Below are positions 6,782 to 12,772 of a stretch of DNA of 28,159 bases, in pieces (within the stretch, counting starts at the first letter, position 1; each line of letters opens with the position of its first letter). The DNA lies in the IMG/VR virus record IMGVR_UViG_3300033151_001031, positions 1 through 28,159 of that record. One strand, given 5' to 3'. Both the position numbers and the translations under genes were made by a program. The notes below the pieces were generated by a model. The model was not told the DNA's origin and ran no database searches. It saw only the letters and a list, made by a program, of their open reading frames with translations. The stretch comes from a virus.

Positions 6782-7134
6782 AATAACCTCTTTTGAGACC
6801 TCTCGATAACATCGATCAGGGCAATCCGGTTGACCTTTGTCATCTGTTCAACTTTTTTAACAACATCAACAGAAACTCTTTTATTCCTCAAGAGCATTGG
6901 CAGCAATGTTGTCTCTTCTTTAGCACTCGCTTTACCAAAAATATGGTCAACCATACACTCAAAGATCTCTGTGTATTCTCCTACAGAGAGATGTTTTGGG
7001 GTGAGTGCGTCCAGGAGGAATAGGTACCTGTCGAGACTGACGTTGAAAAAACCACTAACGTTCTCAACATCCCTGTCCTTTAAGGCAGCCATGATCTTCC
7101 CGTTAATATATACAGATCGTTTTTCACCTGACAC
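6778..7134 (-). CDS. Hypothetical protein, possibly ribbon-helix-helix type
   Basis: The GTG start (7134-7132) is supported by CCGGAGG six nt upstream, inside the end of the DUF5131 gene, which it overlaps by 11 nt. The 118-aa product starts MSGEKRSVYINGKIMAAL, then NVSGFFNVSLDRYLFLLDAL. A short strand followed by two helices is reminiscent of ribbon-helix-helix DNA-binding proteins, but the match is weak. The C-terminal half is basic and helical (LLRNKRVSVDVVKKVEQM). A small regulator is one possibility. Confidence 0.62.
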   Translation of the reverse strand: MSGEKRSVYINGKIMAALKDRDVENVSGFFNVSLDRYLFLLDALTPKHLSVGEYTEIFECMVDHIFGKASAKEETTLLPMLLRNKRVSVDVVKKVEQMTKVNRIALIDVIERSQKRLL

Positions 7135-7843
7135 GATACACCTCCGGAAATTCCTGGATGTCCAGGTAGTCTGGAATAAGTTCCCTTTCTGGTTTTAACC
7201 GGCCAGCCATCTGCTTCATGAAAAAGGGGATCCCTTTTTGCTGGCACTGCTGCAAAACTCCCAGTGCCCAGTTGGGATCCATGGGCCGGAATTTATTACC
7301 GGATTCTCCACCGACTATAACCCAGTCGATTTTCTGCCGGTCGAATGGGTTGAGGTTTACACTGGAGAGCATCGGCTCAATACTGATAAAGTGGCAGATA
7401 TTGGGGATCTCGAGCAATACAGGGATCCTGGCATTAGCCATCTCCTGGTTTTCTGCAGTGACACCCAGCCATACATTAGGATATCCACCAGATCCCCAAT
7501 CAGCAGGCAGCCGGTCAACAATATTCTCAGGCCTCTTGGTGAGCAGCTGAAAATCAAGATGGGGGCAGGCCTTAATGATATCCCAGGCCTCAGATCTCCA
7601 CTCATCTGCCTGCTCAATAAAGAAATCAGACCAGCTGCAGACAAAGACAAGGGCATACTTCTTCACCCTGAATGGCATGTTGAATGTGGCATCCTTTGAC
7701 CTGACAATGTCTGTCGGATCCTGCCTGAATCGAGTTTTATCTCGGTACATATAACAGTAGGTACAACCCTCCGAGACCTTCCGGCATCCCTGCCAGGGGT
7801 TCCAGGTGTGGTTTGTCCAGTTAATCTTGCTGTTTTTTCCCAT
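7124..7843 (-). CDS. DUF5131 (phage Gp37/Gp68) radical-SAM-like protein
   Basis: This 239-aa protein has the hallmark opening of the DUF5131 family: INWTNHTWNPWQGCRKVSEG, then CTYCYMY. The three Cys are spaced C-x6-C-x2-C, an FeS/radical-SAM-like site. Later family motifs are also present: FVCSWSDFF, FQLLTKRPENI, PNVWLGVTAENQE, FISIEPMLS, DWVIVGGESG and GIPFFMKQM. Length is typical, and the ATG at 7843 has a CAAAGGAGAG SD. Members occur in many phages and mobile elements; their reaction is not established, and a radical-SAM TIM-barrel chemistry is presumed. It is the only - strand gene here with a confident enzyme-type assignment. Confidence 0.92.
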   Translation of the reverse strand: MGKNSKINWTNHTWNPWQGCRKVSEGCTYCYMYRDKTRFRQDPTDIVRSKDATFNMPFRVKKYALVFVCSWSDFFIEQADEWRSEAWDIIKACPHLDFQLLTKRPENIVDRLPADWGSGGYPNVWLGVTAENQEMANARIPVLLEIPNICHFISIEPMLSSVNLNPFDRQKIDWVIVGGESGNKFRPMDPNWALGVLQQCQQKGIPFFMKQMAGRLKPERELIPDYLDIQEFPEVYRVR

Positions 7844-8012
7844 AAATACTCTCCTTTGGGGGGATGAATTTGATCTTGAATTTATCAGCCTTTATTATCA
7901 TCTTTGCTGAGATGATAATCGGACGGTCTGGGACGTTCTTCCCCTGCTTGACCTCCTTGTAGATGTTGTCCGTGATTACTATCATGTGTATCAGTAGTAG
8001 TGCTGAGATCAT
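7821..8012 (-). CDS. 63-aa overlapping gene with hydrophobic N-terminus
   Basis: The ATG at 8012-8010 follows GGAGGAAGAAAA, one of the strongest SD sites in the cluster. It opens 63 codons that overlap the C-terminal 128 nt of the 7885-8394 gene in another frame, and then the first 23 nt of the DUF5131 gene. The product begins MISALLLIHMIVI, a short hydrophobic segment, and continues with a Lys/Ile-rich part (IIISAKMIIKADKFKIKFIPP). It could be a small membrane or secreted peptide. It looks more protein-like than the polar tail of the gene it overlaps. No family is recognised. Confidence 0.55.
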   Translation of the reverse strand: MISALLLIHMIVITDNIYKEVKQGKNVPDRPIIISAKMIIKADKFKIKFIPPKESIYGKKQQD

Positions 8013-8394
8013 TTTTCTTCCTCCGGATAACATCTTTAGCCCAGTCCAACATGGCCTTTCCACATATCCCTTTTTGATTTTCAAGGCACAGAGATCCGTA
8101 TGTGCCATATCCTGACCTGAAGTGCAGCCACGTTCCATCACTGCCTTGAGTGATGTCCAGGCCTGCACATGGTCGAATAGATCCCTCTGGCATCATCTCT
8201 GCGTTGCTTGTAGGTGGTGTCCACCCAAGCTCCAGTAGTGCCTGCCTAATACCGGCATCCCTGGTATCACAGATCCAAGTGCAAACCTTTGTCGATTTCT
8301 TATCCAGGTCTACCCTCGTAAGACTTTGCTCAATAACTCCATCTCCGAATATGGAAGTATTGATCCTGTAATCCAAACATTTTCTTTCACTCAT
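7885..8394 (-). CDS. Hypothetical protein
   Basis: The ATG at 8394-8392 is favoured by AGGGAGATTTAAA upstream; an ATG eight codons earlier has no SD. The product is 169 aa. Residues 1-125 look like a folded domain with several Cys (KVCTWICDTRD; RPCAGLD; SLCLENQKGICGKAM) and a GTWLHFRSGYGTYG strand pair. The last ~40 residues (STTTDTHDSNHGQHLQGG and on) are low-complexity and polar, and coincide with the out-of-frame 63-aa gene, so they may be a passive extension. Function unknown. Confidence 0.65.
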   Translation of the reverse strand: MSERKCLDYRINTSIFGDGVIEQSLTRVDLDKKSTKVCTWICDTRDAGIRQALLELGWTPPTSNAEMMPEGSIRPCAGLDITQGSDGTWLHFRSGYGTYGSLCLENQKGICGKAMLDWAKDVIRRKKNDLSTTTDTHDSNHGQHLQGGQAGEERPRPSDYHLSKDDNKG

Positions 8395-8549
8395 TTTAAA
8401 TCTCCCTATGTAGGCCATGATCCTCTTTCACCGGCAAATGGTTGGTAACCACCCTCGAGCATACACCTCCAGAGAACCATGGCCCAGGCACTCAGCAGCA
8501 AACAGGGTACCAATCCTGCAGCTGCCTGCACCCTCTGGGGTTGATAAAA
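8395..8549. other. 155-nt intercistronic gap with nested inverted repeats
   Basis: There is no convincing gene in this gap. It contains nested complementary segments, CCCAG/CTGGG and AGGGT/ACCCT, around a CTGCAG-containing core near 8490-8540. A GGTTACCAACC near-palindrome lies close to 8440 (- strand sense). Frames of 18-40 codons exist on the - strand but lack well-spaced SD sites. It may be a structured leader for the 7885-8394 gene. Confidence 0.4.
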
Positions 8550-8876
8550 TTAGTCTCTCTCCAACTTTACTCCAAGGATTCTCTCAATCCCTTGCCTGAC
8601 TTGCTCCCTGCCTTCTCGGTGACCGGCATTAAAACCTTCGTTATATACCTGCTGCACAAGATCAAGAAGCACATCCCAGGCCTCTACACCCAGGGAGTGA
8701 AACGTGAAATCAGAAGTATCCTTGATCTTTACAGGTGGAGCATCGTCCGGCACATTCTTTCCCCCAAACCGGACACCAAGGATATGATTTTCATGATCAT
8801 CAATCCAGATATCACGTCCTTTTGGTGTGGTAAATCCTTTTGGGTCTTGAACTTTAACTGCATTTTTCTTCGTCAT
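8550..8876 (-). CDS. Hypothetical protein
   Basis: This 108-aa protein has an ATG at 8876-8874 preceded by AAGGAGGTTTT, a near-perfect SD. The N-terminal half is basic and strand-rich (KNAVKVQDPKGFTTPKGRDIWIDD, DFTFHSLGVEAW). The C-terminal half is one or two amphipathic helices (VLLDLVQQVYNEGFNAG, then EGREQVRQGIERILG). No family is recognised. It follows the 8886-9119 gene by nine nt, so it is probably on the same transcript. Confidence 0.7.
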   Translation of the reverse strand: MTKKNAVKVQDPKGFTTPKGRDIWIDDHENHILGVRFGGKNVPDDAPPVKIKDTSDFTFHSLGVEAWDVLLDLVQQVYNEGFNAGHREGREQVRQGIERILGVKLERD

Positions 8877-8885
8877 AAAACCTCC

Positions 8886-9119
8886 TTAAATGAATAGATC
8901 TACAAGATCCTTCTGCTGCCCATTGGTGTACAGGCCTTCCGGATCCTTCCAATAATAATTTCTCCTCATCCTCTGCCGGTCTCTACCCATAGCTTCATCA
9001 GGGTCAACATGCAGTGCGAACGCACTCTCCATAAATCCCTCATGGGGTGACTGCTTATCCTCTATAGGAACGAAACCACAATGAGCATAAAAATGAGAGT
9101 AAAGGTATGGGTGACTCAT
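8886..9119 (-). CDS. Small hypothetical protein
   Basis: This 77-aa protein starts in an ATGA overlap with the stop of the 9116-9526 gene and has GGAGGAGTT as SD. The sequence is His/Tyr/Asp-rich (SHPYLYSHFYAHCGFVP; ALHVDPDEAMGRDRQRMRRNYYW), with several His and one Cys, but no clear metal motif. Coupled translation with the upstream gene suggests a functional link. No family is recognised. Confidence 0.65.
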   Translation of the reverse strand: MSHPYLYSHFYAHCGFVPIEDKQSPHEGFMESAFALHVDPDEAMGRDRQRMRRNYYWKDPEGLYTNGQQKDLVDLFI

Positions 9120-9526
9120 AACTCCTCCAGTTCTCCATCCCAGTCGAGATGGATGTGTAAAATTTTTCCTTCCTGGTTAATTTTCTCCACCTTAAAAGGA
9201 ACTCTGACCTCTGTGTCATCATACTTGCCATGGATAGTCACATCAACAAAAGAGGAGTATTCTATCTTTACAATATCCCTACCCATCCACTTGATCAGCC
9301 GGTCAGAAACGTCCGGCAGCTGAACAGAGAAAACTTCCAGGCAATCTTCTGCATAAGGATAAGAGTGCCCATGATCAAAACCTTTCTGGCCCCAGAATTC
9401 ATATGGCCCTATGCCGGTGCTCTCCCAGCTGATCGTTGGGGGATTTTCATCAACAGCAAGTTCCATGTTATCAAGGATGAGTTCAATCAGTAATTCGATG
9501 GTGCATGTGTGGTCGTTGTTCATCAT
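9116..9526 (-). CDS. Conserved-looking hypothetical phage protein
   Basis: The start is the ATG at 9526-9524, placed by AAAGGAGAATAGCT; the frame stays open upstream but without an SD. The product is 136 aa. Residues 30-55 carry ISWESTGIGPYEFWGQKGFD, a motif I recall from uncharacterised phage proteins. The following part alternates strands (CLEVFSVQLPD, IVKIEYSSFVDVTIHGKYDD) and ends in a very acidic tail (HLDWDGELEEL). Function unknown. Confidence 0.68.
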   Translation of the reverse strand: MMNNDHTCTIELLIELILDNMELAVDENPPTISWESTGIGPYEFWGQKGFDHGHSYPYAEDCLEVFSVQLPDVSDRLIKWMGRDIVKIEYSSFVDVTIHGKYDDTEVRVPFKVEKINQEGKILHIHLDWDGELEEL

Positions 9527-9614
9527 AGCTATTCTCCTTTTGTCAGTGGCTATCATAATCATACTCCAGGAACCACCCTGGAATGACTCCCCTCGCAGGA
9601 GGAGTTTCGAATTA

Positions 9615-9827
9615 TTAAACTTTGAAAAGACCGTTAACCATCTGAGGGCCAAGCTCAATGGAACACCCTTGATGAGGTTCGTTCTCGGTTGTGTACGTGT
9701 TTATCCACAACTTGCACTTATACTCCTGGCAGGGCACAAAAGATTCCTCTGCTATCACTCCGGAACCATCCCCCTCTTCAGGGCCTCTTTTAAATTGTGG
9801 TCGAGACATAATTGGACAAATGGCCAT
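9615..9827 (-). CDS. Small Cys-containing hypothetical protein
   Basis: The ATG at 9827-9825 is chosen because GAGGAGGAATTT precedes it; a longer frame from 9869 has no SD and would include it. The 70-aa product starts MAICPIMSRP and later has PCQEYKCKLW and a GCSIEL element. This gives four Cys in an arrangement seen in small phage proteins that probably bind a metal. A perfect 12-bp hairpin lies 31 nt upstream of the start. Function unknown. Confidence 0.68.
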   Translation of the reverse strand: MAICPIMSRPQFKRGPEEGDGSGVIAEESFVPCQEYKCKLWINTYTTENEPHQGCSIELGPQMVNGLFKV

Positions 9828-9857
9828 AAATTCCTCCTCACACTTTTGTTGATATTG

Positions 9858-9887
9858 TGTGAGACACAAACCATCTTGTGTCTCACA
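9858..9887. promoter_or_regulatory. 12-bp perfect dyad upstream of the 9615-9827 gene
   Basis: TGTGAGACACAA (9858-9869) and TTGTGTCTCACA (9876-9887) are exact reverse complements with a 6-nt centre. On the - strand this would be a stem-loop in the leader just before the SD of the 9615-9827 gene, or a DNA operator. It matches the dyad at 11695-11722 apart from compensating changes, a different central pair and its ends. There is no T-run, so a simple intrinsic terminator is unlikely. Confidence 0.7.
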
Positions 9888-9913
9888 GATTGGGTTTGAC
9901 GAGCATCAAACCA

Positions 9914-10066
9914 TTAAATCTCGGTGACAACCAAGCCACCAAGGACATGTGGATTGTACCCGATAGCAATCAAGTATGACCGTGCATACCCTTTCGCCTC
10001 GAGCATATGAGAAGCCGTAAACCTATGGACTTCTCGATGATCCAGAACAGCACGATACCAAATCAT
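9914..10066 (-). CDS. 50-aa hypothetical protein
   Basis: The ATG at 10066-10064 follows TAGGAGGTGCC, an excellent SD, and opens 50 codons to TAA at 9916-9914. The product (MIWYRAVLDHREVHRFTASH, then GYARSYLIAIGYN and a hydrophobic LGGLVV end) looks like a small folded alpha/beta protein. It fills what would otherwise be a 300-nt gap. A 10-bp hairpin sits immediately upstream of its SD. No family is recognised. Confidence 0.7.
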   Translation of the reverse strand: MIWYRAVLDHREVHRFTASHMLEAKGYARSYLIAIGYNPHVLGGLVVTEI

Positions 10067-10076
10067 GGCACCTCCT

Positions 10077-10119
10077 AAATAAGAGGCACTGACTAAATAG
10101 GCAGCACCTCTTATTTTTT
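10077..10119. promoter_or_regulatory. 10-bp hairpin between two - strand genes
   Basis: AAATAAGAGG (10077-10086) pairs exactly with CCTCTTATTT (10107-10116) around a 20-nt loop. On the + strand it continues into a T-tract (10114-10119). On the - strand it lies just after the stop of the 10130-10429 gene, and its 3' arm abuts the AGGAGG of the 50-aa gene. It may be a partial terminator, a processing site or a translational control element. Confidence 0.6.
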
Positions 10120-10129
10120 CAGTTAAGTT

Positions 10130-10429
10130 TTACGCTACCATGAAACTCTGGCCATTGATGCGAAGGCCCTGCAGTTTCCGGACATTAACATTGCGATAGC
10201 CTTTGCTGTTTACATCCCAGACAGTGATGTACTTAGGGATGTGAGAAGTGGTGCTGGGCTTGCCAGGAACAGTCTTCAAGAACTTCTTGACTCCCAACTT
10301 ACAGGTCATATCCCTGCTATCACCATTCTTCTTGGTGAAGGTCACTCCAAAGAAGCCGGACATTGGCTTGTTGCCGTTCTTACGGATCTCGTTCACTGCC
10401 TCTGCTGCACTAATAAGTTTCTGTCCCAT
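10130..10429 (-). CDS. Small conserved-type phage protein of unknown function
   Basis: The start is the ATG at 10429-10427, with AAGGAGAATATC upstream, giving 99 aa; a longer frame includes this SD. The sequence has an N-terminal helix (ISAAEAVNEIRKNG), then strands with FFGVTFTKKNGDSRDMTCK. The C-terminal YITVWDVNSKGYRNVNVRKL is followed by LRINGQSF, a pattern I recall from small uncharacterised phage proteins. It is basic overall and could bind nucleic acid. Function unknown. Confidence 0.7.
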   Translation of the reverse strand: MGQKLISAAEAVNEIRKNGNKPMSGFFGVTFTKKNGDSRDMTCKLGVKKFLKTVPGKPSTTSHIPKYITVWDVNSKGYRNVNVRKLQGLRINGQSFMVA

Positions 10430-10451
10430 GATATTCTCCTTATCTTTGGGT

Positions 10452-10523
10452 TTATGAAACAAGTCTAAAAACAACGATCAACCAGATTACTATATTGAGA
10501 ACTGCCAATATTTTAATAGTCAT
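10452..10523 (-). CDS. 23-aa predicted membrane micro-peptide
   Basis: The ATG at 10523-10521 follows ATGGAGGATCTAT (seven-nt spacing) and encodes 23 residues ending in TAA (10454-10452). Almost the whole peptide is one hydrophobic helix (MTIKILAVLNIVIWLIVVF) with single Arg and Lys residues, long enough to cross a membrane. It overlaps the end of the small 10513-10608 frame by 11 nt and ends 23 nt before the next gene start. Short hydrophobic phage peptides can act in superinfection exclusion or lysis, but nothing here decides that. Confidence 0.5.
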   Translation of the reverse strand: MTIKILAVLNIVIWLIVVFRLVS

Positions 10524-10608
10524 ATAGATCCTCCATGTAGAGTTGATCGGCTATCTCGTCAGTGCCTGGAACCACCCAGGACAGACACACCCTCATAACC
10601 GGAACCAT
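10513..10608 (-). CDS. Possible 27-31-aa acidic peptide
   Basis: This frame lies between the 10625-10807 gene and the 23-aa peptide. Two in-frame ATGs (10608 and 10596) precede an acidic end (DEIADQLYMEDLYDY). The SD evidence is poor. Its 11-nt overlap with the strongly initiated 23-aa gene is the main reason to suspect it is translated. Otherwise this is simply the leader of that gene. Confidence 0.28.
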   Translation of the reverse strand: MVPVMRVCLSWVVPGTDEIADQLYMEDLYDY

Positions 10609-10624
10609 AGGATGTGTTTCGAAT

Positions 10625-10807
10625 TTACTTAATGTTTCCTTTTGCCTTCTCAAGGATCCAGTAACCACCTCCAATATCCATGAAGTTTTTTGCTCCAGGA
10701 TAAGGAACTCCGAATCCAACCAGATCACTTATCAGGGATTTTTTATCAAGGTTACCCTGCTTTGTGCGAGTTCTTACAAAATCTCTACACTCTTCTTTTG
10801 TTCTCAT
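10625..10807 (-). CDS. Small hypothetical protein
   Basis: This 60-aa protein starts at the ATG at 10807-10805, with GAGG about ten nt upstream, 17 nt after the preceding stop. It has a charged helical N-terminus (MRTKEECRDFVRTRTKQGNLD) and a Gly-rich centre (VGFGVPYPGAKNFMDIGGGYW). It is preferred over the overlapping longer frame at 10513-10728 because of its SD, its position and its balanced composition. No family is recognised. Confidence 0.62.
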   Translation of the reverse strand: MRTKEECRDFVRTRTKQGNLDKKSLISDLVGFGVPYPGAKNFMDIGGGYWILEKAKGNIK

Positions 10808-10824
10808 GATGTCATTTCCTCAAC

Positions 10825-11076
10825 TTAAAATATCTGATGCCTTGTGATCCTGATAATGTCTTTATTGCCGACCTCATCGTTCACCTCTACAATCGACACT
10901 TTTGATGAATCAATATCAGCAAGGTTCTCTAATATAAAGTCAAACAGTTTCAGGTCAGTGACAACCCAGTCGAATTCATTTACAATCTGGCAAATGATTT
11001 CATCTACTGTCTTGATCTTTTCACAGAAGGAACTTTCCTCCCCATGTTCGATCATCCAGCCTATTTTTATTTTCAT
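10825..11076 (-). CDS. Small acidic hypothetical protein
   Basis: This 83-aa protein has an ATG at 11076-11074 and a TGAGGTAAATAA leader. It is acidic and alternates strand and helix (MKIKIGWMIEHGEES; VDEIICQIVNEFDWVVTDL; VSIVEVNDEVG). Small acidic early phage proteins sometimes mimic DNA or block host enzymes, but nothing specific is visible. No family is recognised. Confidence 0.62.
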   Translation of the reverse strand: MKIKIGWMIEHGEESSFCEKIKTVDEIICQIVNEFDWVVTDLKLFDFILENLADIDSSKVSIVEVNDEVGNKDIIRITRHQIF

Positions 11077-11097
11077 TTTATTTACCTCAGTTAAAAT

Positions 11098-11328
11098 TTA
11101 ATCCGGAAGTACTGCCTGAACCCCTGTCGTTTTCTTGGGCAACCATTTGGGAAGTGCCTGGGCTACTGTATGATAGGCCTTCCTGCTGCCGGTTCTACCA
11201 GGAACGTGGGAGATGAATTTAAAGCCACCCAACACTGGGTAAAACTGGATGACTCCGTACAGCATGTATGGAATTGTAGTCCCAAATATTTTCGCAACCG
11301 TGAATGGTGCTGACCTTTTCTTCGCCAT
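11098..11328 (-). CDS. Small basic hypothetical protein
   Basis: This 76-aa protein has an ATG at 11328-11326 following GTAGGAGATACC. It is strongly basic (MAKKRSAPF; RTGSRKAYH; KWLPKKTTG), with an aromatic and hydrophobic middle (IPYMLYGVIQFYPVLGG) that is too short and broken for a clear membrane helix. Nucleic-acid binding is possible from charge alone. It is eight nt downstream of the zinc-ribbon protein gene, probably on the same transcript. Confidence 0.62.
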   Translation of the reverse strand: MAKKRSAPFTVAKIFGTTIPYMLYGVIQFYPVLGGFKFISHVPGRTGSRKAYHTVAQALPKWLPKKTTGVQAVLPD

Positions 11329-11336
11329 GGTATCTC

Positions 11337-11672
11337 CTACCCGTGAAAGTTTTTGCCGGTTTGCTTCCTGTACATGTTCTGAAGGATGTTGACCCTCTTC
11401 TGTGCCTTGAGGATTCTGTGCTGAAGGACTAAGAGATCTACTTCTTGATTGTCCTTTCCATCCTTATACCGTGTGATCAATTCCCCGTATTGAACCTCGA
11501 TAACTTCTGGCTCAATAACCTTAAAGCCACAATCCCTGCACTTCACAAAGGGAGTTAATTTTTCGCCATCCCAATCACTACCACCGAGCATTGCATTTCC
11601 ACTGAAACACTTTGGACATGTGCCCTCTGTACCTGCTGACCTGTAGATCTTTGTTTCTGTTTCTTTATTCAT
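11337..11672 (-). CDS. Zinc-ribbon / coiled-coil hypothetical protein
   Basis: This 111-aa protein has an ATG at 11672-11670 with a CAAGGAGATGTC leader. The N-terminal half contains a clear zinc ribbon, GTCPKCFSGNAML then VKCRDCGFKVIEP (CxxC...CxxC), as in phage restriction-alleviation Lar-like and other ribbon proteins. The C-terminal half is a long basic helix (VLQHRILKAQKRVNILQNMY). The closest known pattern is Lar/DUF551-type, but the tail is longer; function unproven. A perfect dyad (11695-11722) lies 22 nt upstream. Confidence 0.7.
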   Translation of the reverse strand: MNKETETKIYRSAGTEGTCPKCFSGNAMLGGSDWDGEKLTPFVKCRDCGFKVIEPEVIEVQYGELITRYKDGKDNQEVDLLVLQHRILKAQKRVNILQNMYRKQTGKNFHG

Positions 11673-11694
11673 GACATCTCCTTGTAGTTAATAG

Positions 11695-11722
11695 ATGAGT
11701 CACAAAGTATCTTGTGACTCAT
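11695..11722. promoter_or_regulatory. 11-bp perfect dyad upstream of the 11337-11672 gene
   Basis: ATGAGTCACAA (11695-11705) and TTGTGACTCAT (11712-11722) are exact reverse complements around a 6-nt centre. It shares the TGAG-W-CACAA / TTGTG-W-CTCA pattern with the dyad at 9858-9887; the W pair is A/T there and T/A here. Both lie 20-35 nt upstream of a - strand start codon. It is either a protein operator or a conserved leader hairpin. Confidence 0.7.
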
Positions 11723-11747
11723 ATTTATGGTTTCGTGATACACAAAC

Positions 11748-12446
11748 TTAAATGTTGTCGAGCATTGATGATGCCTGCATGACCTCTGCAGTGATGCTGT
11801 TGTAAGCAGCTTTAAAGTCTTTGGAGTTTTTCCGGCCATACTGTTTAGCCAGGATCTCGAGCATGATGCTCAGGCCTCTGCCACGGGGGAGTTCTGCTTT
11901 ACGCAGGCCCATGGCTACATCATCACAAAAACCTCTCATACCGTCCTGCAGGGCATCAGCATAAGGGATAAGGATGTCAAGCACCGGCTGCAGCTTATCC
12001 AATCTCTGCTGCTCCATACGATTCCGGATGATCTCTGACCATCTGTTCTCACTCTCACCTTTCGAGAGACCGGCATAGATCTGACGTTCCTGGAAGAGCC
12101 GAGCCTCACGTTGCTGCAGCTGCTTGGCATGTTTCTTTTCCCTGATGCGTTTGTTCTTTGCATATCGTGCAGCATTTATCAGGCCAACATCACCGGCCTT
12201 ATTGATACACTCAGATCCAACCGCACTGACTTTGCCGTTCATATCCTTGATCAGATAGTGAACACTGATTCCCATACCGCAATAATGGCAACTGCCGACA
12301 CCACATGGGGCCGATGCTATCATCCTGTTGTACTGGTTTGGATAATTAGCCTGGAACCCTCTGGATGGCATTTCCCAGATTCCTACAAATCTAAATGGTG
12401 CAAAACCAAGACCTCGAATTTCAAATACATGAATATTTTCTGCCAT
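11748..12446 (-). CDS. Conserved-type protein with Cys cluster and coiled coil
   Basis: The ATG at 12446-12444 is used because AGGAGGATTAGTC precedes it (232 aa); a longer frame starts in the previous gene. The N-terminal domain reads HVFEIRGLGFAPFRFVGIWE, then APCGVGSCHYCGMGISVHYL and VGSECINKAGDVGL. This gives Cys in C-x4-C-x2-C plus a later Cys, a probable zinc site. I recall this layout from uncharacterised proteins of phages and their hosts. Residues ~110-160 are a charged coiled coil (KRIREKKHAKQLQQREARL). The C-terminus is helical. Function unknown. Confidence 0.75.
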   Translation of the reverse strand: MAENIHVFEIRGLGFAPFRFVGIWEMPSRGFQANYPNQYNRMIASAPCGVGSCHYCGMGISVHYLIKDMNGKVSAVGSECINKAGDVGLINAARYAKNKRIREKKHAKQLQQREARLFQERQIYAGLSKGESENRWSEIIRNRMEQQRLDKLQPVLDILIPYADALQDGMRGFCDDVAMGLRKAELPRGRGLSIMLEILAKQYGRKNSKDFKAAYNSITAEVMQASSMLDNI

Positions 12447-12448
12447 GA

Positions 12449-12694
12449 CTAATCCTCCTGGTAACCATTTCTCCAGGTCTCTGAGTACATCCACTCATTG
12501 AGCCTAGTGTTGAAAGTCAGAATCATATAAAAACAATTCAGTCCTTTCCGAGTTCGATACTTCCCTGACTGCTCCCTGGCCTTTTCCCTGGCCATCTTCA
12601 TACTGCTTTCCAGAGGCCCAACGATACGGGTTATTTCAGTCTCGCAGTTATAGAGCAGGGAGTCTGTGTGTTTTACTATCTTCCTTAAAGCCAT
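12449..12694 (-). CDS. Small hypothetical protein
   Basis: This 81-aa protein has an ATG at 12694-12692 after CAACAGGAGATCC. The protein is basic and helical in the first half (LRKIVKHTDSLLYNCETEI; MKMAREKAREQSGKYRT) and aromatic in the second (CFYMILTFNTRLNEWMYSETW). It lies two nt before the start of the 11748-12446 gene, whose SD is inside its 3' end, so the two are probably translated together. A repeated hairpin element lies just upstream. No family is recognised. Confidence 0.65.
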   Translation of the reverse strand: MALRKIVKHTDSLLYNCETEITRIVGPLESSMKMAREKAREQSGKYRTRKGLNCFYMILTFNTRLNEWMYSETWRNGYQED

Positions 12695-12710
12695 TGGATC
12701 TCCTGTTGAG

Positions 12711-12772
12711 GTTGATGTTTAAAACATATCCCCAGCAACCGACTATGCCGGTGGCCAGGAAGTTGTTTTAAA
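12711..12772 (-). repeat. Copy 1 of a repeated intercistronic hairpin element
   Basis: TTTAAAACA (12718-12726) and TGTTTTAAA (12764-12772) form an outer AT-rich stem. Between them the - strand folds CCTGGC/GCTGGG and ACCG/CGGT around ACTATGC's complement, using G-U pairs that exist only in - strand RNA. The outer flanks (GTTGATGTT...) match copy 2 at 13188-13246. The element spans the stop of the 12768-13076 gene and precedes the SD of the 12449-12694 gene. Confidence 0.62.

Noticed and set aside
8400-8495. 31-codon GTG-start - strand frame in the 8395-8549 gap
   Set aside because: It has no SD at workable spacing, and competing frames of similar length occupy the same stretch; nothing distinguishes it as coding.
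9858-9887. Reading the 12-bp dyad as an intrinsic terminator
   Set aside because: No T-run follows on either strand, and it lies just upstream of an SD rather than at an operon end.
10513-10728. 71-codon - strand frame in full
   Set aside because: Most of it is a shadow of the 10625-10807 gene; only its last 27-31 codons lie outside that gene and remain a weak candidate.
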